Part shown: one piece after another, positions 1 to 6,634 of the stretch
How positions within the stretch are numbered: the first letter of the stretch is position 1
Layout of the letters: each line of letters begins with the position of its first letter
DNA from: JBHEMT01 sp046262435
Lineage (GTDB): Bacteria > Chloroflexota > Dormibacteria > Aeolococcales > Aeolococcaceae
NCBI GenBank assembly: GCA_046262435.1
Contig: JBHEMT010000123.1
Location: 1 to 14,861 of the forward strand
Length of the DNA stretch: 14,861 nucleotides
Direction of reading: 5' to 3'
Translations under genes and position numbers: made by a program
The notes under the pieces: model-generated
What the model saw: only the letters and a program-made list of their open reading frames with translations
Told to the model about the DNA's origin: nothing
Database searches by the model: none

Positions 1-1406
1 AAGAAGCGATAGTGGGCTGGGGTCGGCCGGCCGTCCTGGAACACCACCATCGAGCCCACCGAGTTGGTGCCCATGGTGTTGGAGATGTCGTAACACTCGA
101 TGCGCTGCGGAAGGGCCGGCAGGTCGAGCTGTGCCTGCAGATCCTCGAGGAGCGCGCCGGTGCGCTCGGAGTCGAAGTCGTCAACGATCCGGGCCTGGCG
201 CAGCGCGGTCCGCGCCGTCTCGCGTGCCTGGTCGAGCAGACCGCGAAGGGCGCCACGGCGGGGCACGCGCAGCCCCACTTTCCCGCCGCGCTGGTCGGCG
301 AGGAACTGGCCCACCACCTCGAGGTCGGCGATGTCGTCGGAGAGGAGCAACTCGCGGGGGATGAGCGGCGCCGACCCGTAGTACTGAGTGACGAACGAGC
401 CCAGACACTCGCTGACGTCCGAGTCGGCCACCCCCTCGAGCTCGTGGGTCTCCGCGCCCACCACTCTGCCGGCGCGTACGAAGAGAATCGCGGCCATCGC
501 GTGGCCGCCAGCCAGGGCGACCGCGACGCAGTCCTGCTCGGCCCGGGCGCCGCTGAGCATCTGCTGGCGTTGGTTGATCCGGTCGATGGCGCGCAGCCGG
601 TCGCGGTAGCGGGCCGCGGCCTCGTAGTCAGTGCGCTCGGCCGCGTCGGCCATCTGCTGGCGCAGCTCATCGCTGAGCACCCGGGAGCGACCATCCATGA
701 AGAGCCCGACGCCGTCCAGCAGGTGGGCGTAGGTGGGTTCGTCGATGCGCGCCTCGCAGGGCCCGCTGCAGCGCTTGATGTGATAGTCGAGGCACACCCT
801 GCCGCGCTGAAAGATCTCATCGCTGCAGGTGCGGAAGGGAAAGATGGTGCGCAGCGAGCGCACCGTGGTGCGCAGCGACGCCGCGCTGGTGTACGGCCCA
901 AAGTAGCGCGCTCCATCGCGGGCCAGCCGGCGCGTGTAGTAGGGGCGTGGGAAGCGGGCGGCGGTGGCCGCGGCCTTGCCCCGCGGGGCACGGGCCGCCT
1001 CCCGTGCGGTTCCCGGGGCCAGGGCGTCGGCCGCGCCCGGGCGGGGGATCTTCAGGTAGAGGTAGCTCTTGTCATCCTTGAGCCGCACGTTGAAGCGCGG
1101 CCGGTGCTGCTTGATCAGCGTGTTCTCGAGGATCAGCGCCTCGCGCTCGTTGGCGCAGGCGATGGTCTCGAAGTCGAACACCCGGGTGACCAGCTGGTGG
1201 GTGCGGAGCGGATGGGCCTCGACGCCGGTGAAGTACGAGCGCAGCCGGTTGCGCAGGCTGGACGCCTTGCCCACGTAGGCAACCCGGGCCTCGAGGTCGC
1301 GCATCAGGTACACCCCGGGGCTGTCTGGGGCCGCGCGCATGCGTTCGCGCAAAAGGTCGGGATTGTCGAGCAGCCGAAGCGGGCGGGGAGGCGCGCCGTT
1401 GCTCAC
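1..1406 (-). CDS. uvrC: UvrABC system protein C, excision nuclease subunit (C-terminus beyond window)
   Basis: UvrC makes both incisions around a bulky DNA lesion after UvrA/UvrB loading. About 468 residues are visible; the family usually has 600-650, so roughly the last 150 lie off the left edge. The N-terminal GIY-YIG nuclease domain is seen at residues 30-60 (PGVY, then AYVGKA). Four cysteines, C194, C205, C213 and C217, match the spacing of the UvrC iron-sulfur ligands, within the family motif CLDYHIKRCSGPC. The UvrB-binding UVR helix is at about 238-275. The RNase H-like second nuclease domain begins with ECYDIS, whose D440 fits the first catalytic Asp; the rest of that triad is off the window. 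GTG at 1406 is chosen because an in-frame TAG lies four codons upstream; ATG at 1340 is a weaker alternative. Residues about 123-151 are an unusual Ala/Arg/Pro-rich insertion. It follows the ATPase gene by 32 bases and is probably cotranscribed with it. Confidence 0.96.
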   Translation of the reverse strand, partial: MSNGAPPRPLRLLDNPDLLRERMRAAPDSPGVYLMRDLEARVAYVGKASSLRNRLRSYFTGVEAHPLRTHQLVTRVFDFETIACANEREALILENTLIKQHRPRFNVRLKDDKSYLYLKIPRPGAADALAPGTAREAARAPRGKAAATAARFPRPYYTRRLARDGARYFGPYTSAASLRTTVRSLRTIFPFRTCSDEIFQRGRVCLDYHIKRCSGPCEARIDEPTYAHLLDGVGLFMDGRSRVLSDELRQQMADAAERTDYEAAARYRDRLRAIDRINQRQQMLSGARAEQDCVAVALAGGHAMAAILFVRAGRVVGAETHELEGVADSDVSECLGSFVTQYYGSAPLIPRELLLSDDIADLEVVGQFLADQRGGKVGLRVPRRGALRGLLDQARETARTALRQARIVDDFDSERTGALLEDLQAQLDLPALPQRIECYDISNTMGTNSVGSMVVFQDGRPTPAHYRF

Positions 1407-1438
1407 CCCCCAACTCTAGAGCGCCGCGGACGAGGGCC

Positions 1439-2947
1439 TCAGCGGCGCCTGCCCCGCGCCAGGAAGCCGTCGGCGATGGCCGCCGCGAGTTCCAGGTAGG
1501 CCTCCTGCGTGGAGCGTTGCAGTTGGTCCCACTCTGGCTGGCCGCCGGTGGCCAGGTAGCGGTCATGGGGAATGCGGACCACCGCCCGCACCCGCTTGCG
1601 GAAGTGGCGCTCCAGCAGGTCGACATCCACCAGCGAGTCCTTGCGGACGTTGTTGATGATCACCACGCCGTCGCGCACCTTGTCGGGGTGACGGCGCTCG
1701 ATGAAGTCGAGGGTGAAGGAGGCCACCCGGCCGGCGTCGAGGCTGGGCGCGCTGACCACGGCCACCTGGTCGGCACGCCGGAAGATGCCCTGGGTGGCGG
1801 AGTCGAGCAACCCGGTGCCGAGGTCGCAGAGCACCACGTTGTAGAAGCGCTCCAGGATGTCGATTGCCCGCGCGTAGTCCTCATCACCGAGTCCCTGGGA
1901 CACCGCAGGGTCGTTGGCCGAGGCGATCACCTCGAGCCGGGAGGACGCCTGGCTGGTGTAGGCGCGCACGTCCGAATAGCGGGTGATCTGGTCGGCGTCG
2001 CGGAGCAGGTCGGTGAGGGTGGCGCTGGTCTCCTGGCGCACTCGCCAGCCGAGCGACCCCGCATCCGGATTGGCGTCGAGGGCCACGATGCGGTCGCCGC
2101 GGTGCAGCGACAGCGCGGTCCCGCAGAGTGCGGTGCCGGTGGTCTTGCCCACCCCGCCCTTGCCCGAGGCGAAGGCGACGGTCTGACAGCTGGTGACCCG
2201 TCCCTGGATGCGAGCCAGCTGGTCGTTGCGCCGGTGCTCGCCGGGGGTGAGCCCCGGGGTGACCAGGCCGCCGCTCGCTCGCCAGACAGCCCGCCTCCAG
2301 CCGGCCGGGGGCGGCGCCGCGCTGGGCTTGAGAAAGCGGTCCGCGGTGAAGTCGTCATGGGTGGGGGCGCCGTCATCGCCCGGGCGCCGGTAGGGACGCG
2401 GCGGCGCCGGTCGCGCCGGGGAGGCGGCGATGGCCGCGGGGGGGGCCGCCGGCGGGGCGCTCCGTGACCAGGGCGGTTCCTCCCCGGGGGCCGCCCGCGC
2501 AGCGGGGTCGCGGGGCGATGCCGCGTGCCAGGGGCTGCCCGGGGGCGACCCGGGCGGGGGGAGCTGGGAGCGGCGCGGCGGGTGCTGAGGCATCGGCTCG
2601 GCGGGGACTGGAGTGACCGGGGAGACCGACGCGGGACTCACCTTGGGCACCTGGAGCTCGGCCATCCCCCGCGTGGCGCGAGGCGGCTCGGCAGCCGGCC
2701 ACACCCGGGGGCGCGGATGGGCCGCCGGAGGGATGCCTGAGCCGGCGCGGGGCTGGGGGCGACCAGCGAGGTGCTGTCCGGGGGGCTCATCCAGCGAGCC
2801 GCGCTGGGCACCAGCCGGGCCGGCCGTGGCGTCATCGGCCGGCGGCACATGTGCCGCCGGGGGCGCGGCGGGGGGCCCCACCACGTTGAGGAGCGGCCGC
2901 GGTCGCGCCTCGCCATCGACCTCGCGATCGTCGTACTTCTCGTTCAC
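1439..2947 (-). CDS. MinD/ParA-family ATPase with long proline-rich N-terminus, EspI-like
   Basis: This protein of about 502 residues has two parts. Residues 1 to about 225 are low-complexity, dominated by Pro, Ala, Arg and Gly, and probably disordered. From about 226 comes a WRRAVWRASGG segment, then a deviant Walker A P-loop KGGVGKT (signature K263, K268), a VALDANPD switch region, RYSDVRAYTSQ, and a Walker B-like VVLCDLGTGLL. As I recall the family, this order and wording resemble actinobacterial MinD/ParA-like proteins such as EspI of the ESX-1 type VII secretion locus, rather than septum-site MinD; I see no amphipathic MinD-type tail (the protein ends in ARGRRR). The GTG at 2947 is preferred because a GGGGG Shine-Dalgarno-like run lies 8-10 bases upstream; the open frame continues to 3286 but would overlap the end of ligA. 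The cargo or partner is unknown. Family assignment is strong; the EspI-like label is by remembered similarity. Confidence 0.85.
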   Translation of the reverse strand: MNEKYDDREVDGEARPRPLLNVVGPPAAPPAAHVPPADDATAGPAGAQRGSLDEPPGQHLAGRPQPRAGSGIPPAAHPRPRVWPAAEPPRATRGMAELQVPKVSPASVSPVTPVPAEPMPQHPPRRSQLPPPGSPPGSPWHAASPRDPAARAAPGEEPPWSRSAPPAAPPAAIAASPARPAPPRPYRRPGDDGAPTHDDFTADRFLKPSAAPPPAGWRRAVWRASGGLVTPGLTPGEHRRNDQLARIQGRVTSCQTVAFASGKGGVGKTTGTALCGTALSLHRGDRIVALDANPDAGSLGWRVRQETSATLTDLLRDADQITRYSDVRAYTSQASSRLEVIASANDPAVSQGLGDEDYARAIDILERFYNVVLCDLGTGLLDSATQGIFRRADQVAVVSAPSLDAGRVASFTLDFIERRHPDKVRDGVVIINNVRKDSLVDVDLLERHFRKRVRAVVRIPHDRYLATGGQPEWDQLQRSTQEAYLELAAAIADGFLARGRRR

Positions 2948-2964
2948 TGCCCATCCCCCGGGCG

Positions 2965-2979
2965 CGCTCGAAGCGAGCG
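2965..2979 (-). other. Small hairpin in the leader of the MinD/ParA-like gene
   Basis: CGCTCG and CGAGCG form a perfect 6-bp inverted repeat around a 3-base loop, ending 17 bases upstream of the GTG start and close to the G-rich ribosome binding site. It could modulate translation or be chance in GC-rich DNA. No T-run follows it, so it does not look like a terminator. Confidence 0.25.
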
Positions 2980-3034
2980 GCGCATCCGATTGGATACCTA
3001 GCCTAGTCGATCTGCCCGGTTCTGGCTGCAGGGC

Positions 3035-3048
3035 GCCGGTCCACCGGC
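3035..3048 (-). terminator. GC-rich hairpin directly after the ligA stop, possible weak terminator
   Basis: GCCGG and CCGGC pair around a 4-base loop (or 6 bp around 2 bases) immediately after the ligA TGA. There is no T-tract, so intrinsic termination is doubtful; read-through into the downstream ATPase gene is possible. It may instead protect the 3' end of the message. Confidence 0.25.
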
Positions 3049-5103
3049 TCAGCCGGCTTCGGCTGTACTCAGCTCGGCAAGAAAGCCTGCCTCGTCGAGA
3101 ACCCGGACCCCGAGCCGCTGGGCCTTGTCCAGTTTGGCTCCCGCAGCTGCGCCGGCGACCACGGTCGCGGTTTTCCGGCTGACCGTGCTTGCGGGGGAGC
3201 CACCAAGAGCCCGGATGCGCTGCTCCGCCTCTGGCCGGGTCATCCCCTCGAGGGTTCCGGTGAGCACCCAGGTCTGCCCCGCCCATGGCCCCTCGCCCAG
3301 ATCGGTTGCGTCCGGGACAACCCCGGCCGCGGCCAGCCGGTCGAGCAGGGCGCCGCCCTGGTCAGGAGAGAACCAGGCGGACACCCGCTCGGCGACCACC
3401 TGCCCGATCCCCTCGGTGCCCACCAGCTCCTCGACGGTGGCGGTCCGCAGCGCGTCCACGCTTCCGAAACGGCGGGCGAGCGCCTCGGCAGTGCGCGCCC
3501 CGACGTGGGGGATGCCCAGGCCATTGATCAGCCGGCCCAGCGAGGGGGCACGCCGCGCAGCGATCGCCACCACCAGCTTGTCCGCTGAGCGCTCGGCGAA
3601 GCCGTCAAGAGTGAGCAGCTGCGCGGCGGTGATGCCGAAGAGGTCGGAGGGGTCGGCCACGTAGCCGGCCTCAACCAGCTGGTCGACCACGGCCTCTCCC
3701 AGCCCCTCGATGTTCAGCCCCGCCCGTGACGCGAAATGACGGATGCGCTCCTTGCGCTGCGCTGGGCAGAGCGGGTTGAGGCAGCGGCGCACCACCTCCC
3801 CCTCCTCCCGGCTGAGGCCGGCGCCGCAGGCCGGGCAGGCCTCCGGCATCCGCCAGGGCTGGGCGCCGGCCGGCCGCGTCTCGGTCAGCACCCGAACGAT
3901 CTCGGGGATCACGTCCCCCGCCTTGTGGAGCAGCACCCGGTCGCCCACCCGGACGTCCTTGCGGGCCACCTCGTCCTCGTTGTGCAGGGTGCAGCGGCGC
4001 ACCGTCGACCCGGAGACCTGGACGGGCTCGAGGATCGCCACCGGAGTCACCGCCCCGGTGCGACCCACCTGGATGGTGATGTCCAGCACCCGGGTCTCCA
4101 CCTCCTCGGGAGGGAACTTGAAGGCCACCGCCCAGCGCGGCGAGCGCGAGACCGCACCCAGTTCCTCCTGCAGGGCGCGGTCATTGACCTTGATCACCAC
4201 CCCGTCGGTCTCGTACTCGAGGTCATGCCGCTTCTCCGCCCAGTGCTCGAGGAAGGCGCGCACCTCGTCGACCGAATGCGCCTGGTGGGCGTGGGGGTTG
4301 ACCCGGAAGCCGAGGTCCTTCAGCAGGTCGAGCACCTCGCGCTGCGACCGGGCCGGCCCCGGCGGTTCCAGCCCATAGGTGAAGGTCTGCAGCCCCCGCC
4401 TGGAGGTCACCCTGGGGTCCAGCTGGCGCACCGCCCCGGCGGCGGCGTTGCGCGGGTTCGCATAGCCGGGCTTGCCGGCCTCCTCGAGCAGCTGGTTGGT
4501 GCGCGCGAATGCTCCCTTGGGTAGGTAGCACTCGCCGCGCACCTCGAACCGAGCCGGCATCCCGGTGAGCCCCCCGGGGCTGAGCCGGGTGGGGATCGAC
4601 CGCACCGTGCGCAGGTTCGCGGTAACGTCCTCGCCCTCCACGCCGTTGCCCCGGGTTGCGGCGCGCACCAGCTGACCGTTGTCGTAGCTCAAGGACATCG
4701 CCAGTCCGTCGATCTTCAGCTCGCAGAGCAGCGAGTCGATCTCGCCGACCTGCCGCTCCGCGCGTCGCAGGAACTGCTCGACCTCGTCCAGAGAGAAGGC
4801 GTTGTCCAGGGAGAGCATCGCCTGCGCGTGGCGCACCTTGACGAAGGCATCCGACGGGGCGCCTCCCACCCGCTGGGTCGGGGAGTCCGGGTCCTGCAGG
4901 GCGGGATGGCGTGCCTCCAGGTCGAGCAGGCGCCGAAAAAGGAGGTCGTAGTCGCGGTCGGAGATCTCCGGAGCGTCAAGGGTGTGGTAACGGCGCGCGT
5001 GGTACGCGACCTGGGCGCGCAGCTCCTCGACCTCGCGGCGAGCGGCGGCGGGCACCTTGGCCGCGGGCGGCAGCTCGGCGCCGGTGGTCTCCACGCCGGC
5101 CAT
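3049..5103 (-). CDS. ligA: NAD-dependent DNA ligase
   Basis: LigA seals nicks in duplex DNA using NAD+ in replication and repair. The protein is about 684 residues from this start (usual 660-700). The Ia domain carries YHTLDAPEISDRDYD at about 40-53. The adenylation motif KIDG places the nucleophilic lysine at K130. An OB-fold follows, then a four-cysteine zinc finger at C423, C426, C441 and C446, helix-hairpin-helix repeats (GLGIPHVGARTAEALA, EGIGQVVAERV), and a C-terminal BRCT domain over about the last 80 residues. The start is uncertain. ATG at 5103 has no clear Shine-Dalgarno; ATG at 5196 would add 31 basic residues; GTG at 5055 would give an N-terminus matching E. coli LigA in length. 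It is transcribed divergently from the methyltransferase gene and lies 101 bases upstream of the MinD/ParA-like gene, so it may head a ligA-ATPase-uvrC unit. Confidence 0.97.
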   Translation of the reverse strand: MAGVETTGAELPPAAKVPAAARREVEELRAQVAYHARRYHTLDAPEISDRDYDLLFRRLLDLEARHPALQDPDSPTQRVGGAPSDAFVKVRHAQAMLSLDNAFSLDEVEQFLRRAERQVGEIDSLLCELKIDGLAMSLSYDNGQLVRAATRGNGVEGEDVTANLRTVRSIPTRLSPGGLTGMPARFEVRGECYLPKGAFARTNQLLEEAGKPGYANPRNAAAGAVRQLDPRVTSRRGLQTFTYGLEPPGPARSQREVLDLLKDLGFRVNPHAHQAHSVDEVRAFLEHWAEKRHDLEYETDGVVIKVNDRALQEELGAVSRSPRWAVAFKFPPEEVETRVLDITIQVGRTGAVTPVAILEPVQVSGSTVRRCTLHNEDEVARKDVRVGDRVLLHKAGDVIPEIVRVLTETRPAGAQPWRMPEACPACGAGLSREEGEVVRRCLNPLCPAQRKERIRHFASRAGLNIEGLGEAVVDQLVEAGYVADPSDLFGITAAQLLTLDGFAERSADKLVVAIAARRAPSLGRLINGLGIPHVGARTAEALARRFGSVDALRTATVEELVGTEGIGQVVAERVSAWFSPDQGGALLDRLAAAGVVPDATDLGEGPWAGQTWVLTGTLEGMTRPEAEQRIRALGGSPASTVSRKTATVVAGAAAGAKLDKAQRLGVRVLDEAGFLAELSTAEAG

Positions 5104-5173
5104 TATCGGGGCCACGGGCGCCGGCTTCCGGTCACCACGGGACGGTGGCCGCTCTCGTCCTTCCGACGAGCCT

Positions 5174-5203
5174 TTGCGAACCGGTCCAGCTCTCATCTAT
5201 GTT
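5174..5203 (+). promoter_or_regulatory. Candidate sigma70-type promoter for the methyltransferase gene
   Basis: TTGCGA at 5174-5179, an 18-base spacer, then TATGTT at 5198-5203. Transcription would begin near 5210, a few bases before the ATG at 5214, giving a leaderless or nearly leaderless message. That fits the absence of any Shine-Dalgarno upstream of that ATG. The -35 is identical to the one proposed for groES, also with an 18-base spacer. Read by eye only. Confidence 0.3.
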
Positions 5204-5213
5204 GTGCGGCACG

Positions 5214-6581
5214 ATGCGTATGCCCGGCTCGATGCAAGTGGGGGGTCCGTCGGCGGAGGCTCGACTGGCCGGCGTGATCAGCGACCTGGTGGGCCACGAC
5301 AGCTGGCGGCTGGAGTTGTGGGACGGCCGCGCGGTCGGACCCCGCGGCGGGGAGTTCACCCTGCGGCTCTGCGACCGGCGCGCCCTCGACCGCTTGCTCG
5401 GCACCCTCCCCGAGCGCGGCTTTGGCCGTGCCTACGTCGCCGGTCTGCTCGAGATCGAGCCGCTCGACGCCTTCCTACGCGCGCTCACCCGGGTCCCCCC
5501 GAAGGCCTTCATCATGGCCGCCCCGCGGCTCCTTCGCGCTGCTGTGGCGCTTGGCGCCCGGCCCGACTGGCGTCCGGTGGCAGCCGCCGAGGCCCGTCTG
5601 CGCGGCCGGCGGCACAGCGTCAGCCGCGACGCCGAGGCAGTCCGGCACCACTACGACCTGCCTCCCGAGTTCTACGCCCTCTGGCTCGACCCCACCCTCA
5701 CCTACTCCTGTGCGTACTACGCGACTCCCGGTGACGACCTGGCCACCGCGCAGAGCAACAAGCTCGACCTGGTCTGCCGCAAGCTGCGCCTGCAACCCGG
5801 CGAGCGGCTGCTCGACATCGGCTGCGGCTGGGGCTCGCTACCCATCCACGCGGCGCGGGAGTTCGGCGTGGAGGCCGTGGGAATCACTCTGAGCCCCGCC
5901 CAGGCCGAGTTTGCCCAGCGCCGCGTTGCCGAGGAGGGTCTCGGCGACAGGGTGGAGATCCGTCTCGCCGACTACCGCGAGCCACAGGGCACCTACGACG
6001 CGGTGGCCAGCATCGGCATGATCGAGCACGTCGGCCGGGCTCAGCTGCCGCGCTTCGCCAGAGCGGTATTCGAAGCACTGCGGCCGCGTGGACGAGCCCT
6101 GATCCACGGGATCACCATCCCGCCCACGATCGGGTGGAGCCGGTTCTCCTTCACCAACGCCTTCGTGTTTCCCGACGGCGAGCTCGAGGACATCGGCTTC
6201 GTCGACACCACCCTGGAACGCGCCGGCCTCGAGCTGCGTGACGTCGAGAGCCTGCGCGGCCACTACGCGCGGACGCTGGAGGCATGGGCGGCCCGGCTTG
6301 AGCAGCGCTACGCCGAGGCCGAGGCGATCGCCGGGCCCGAACGCGCCCGGGTATGGAAGCTCTACATGACCGGCGCCGCCGTCGGCTTCCGGCTCGGGAC
6401 CCTCTCCATCCATCAGAGCCTGCTGGTGCGCCCCGACCCCGACGGCGAGATCAACCTCCCGGCGACCCGCGCCGATTGGTACGCAGGGGCCGCCGAGGAT
6501 TCCGCCCCGGGAGGTGCCGAGCTGGTGGGCAGGGCTGAGCTGGCTCGCCCGGCTGCCGCCGGGCAGCTGGGCTCGCACTGA
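5214..6581 (+). CDS. cfa: Cyclopropane-fatty-acyl-phospholipid synthase family SAM methyltransferase
   Basis: The enzyme transfers a methylene or methyl group from S-adenosylmethionine to the double bond of unsaturated acyl chains in membrane phospholipids. The protein is about 455 residues: an N-terminal domain (1 to about 130) followed by a Rossmann-fold methyltransferase. SAM motif I is LLDIGCGWGS at 199-208, followed by GITLSPAQ and MIEHVG at 269-274. By recall of the E. coli Cfa alignment, the bicarbonate-site and catalytic positions are kept: C166 (TYSCAYY), E271, H298 (LIHGIT) and Y351 (GHYARTLEAW). The start is uncertain: ATG codons at 5199, 5214, 5220 and 5232 are all in frame and none has a clear Shine-Dalgarno. 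I chose 5214 because of the candidate promoter. It stands alone on the plus strand, convergent with uvrD (53-base gap). Whether the product is a cyclopropane or a methyl-branched acid such as a tuberculostearate precursor cannot be told; no BfaB-like reductase is adjacent. Confidence 0.92.
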   Translation: MRMPGSMQVGGPSAEARLAGVISDLVGHDSWRLELWDGRAVGPRGGEFTLRLCDRRALDRLLGTLPERGFGRAYVAGLLEIEPLDAFLRALTRVPPKAFIMAAPRLLRAAVALGARPDWRPVAAAEARLRGRRHSVSRDAEAVRHHYDLPPEFYALWLDPTLTYSCAYYATPGDDLATAQSNKLDLVCRKLRLQPGERLLDIGCGWGSLPIHAAREFGVEAVGITLSPAQAEFAQRRVAEEGLGDRVEIRLADYREPQGTYDAVASIGMIEHVGRAQLPRFARAVFEALRPRGRALIHGITIPPTIGWSRFSFTNAFVFPDGELEDIGFVDTTLERAGLELRDVESLRGHYARTLEAWAARLEQRYAEAEAIAGPERARVWKLYMTGAAVGFRLGTLSIHQSLLVRPDPDGEINLPATRADWYAGAAEDSAPGGAELVGRAELARPAAAGQLGSH

Positions 6582-6634
6582 GGAGCTCTCCCGGGCAAGC
6601 TCGTCGGGCCGACCGGCACAACGCGCTCCCGCTC

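Noticed and set aside
12..1499. Long plus-strand open frame of 495 codons opposite uvrC
   Set aside because: It is antisense to a clear UvrC, has no recognisable domain, and arises from the GC-rich third codon positions of the real gene.
1517..3182. Plus-strand open frames opposite the MinD/ParA-like gene
   Set aside because: They are low-complexity antisense frames; the minus strand has the P-loop and the family sequence.
2948..3286. Longer N-terminus for the MinD/ParA-like protein, starting at 3286
   Set aside because: It would overlap the ligA BRCT coding region by over 200 bases, and a GTG with a G-rich ribosome site exists at 2947.
6582..6634. Bidirectional terminator between the convergent cfa and uvrD genes
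   Set aside because: Expected from gene orientation, but I see only a 5-bp repeat with a one-base loop and no T-tract.
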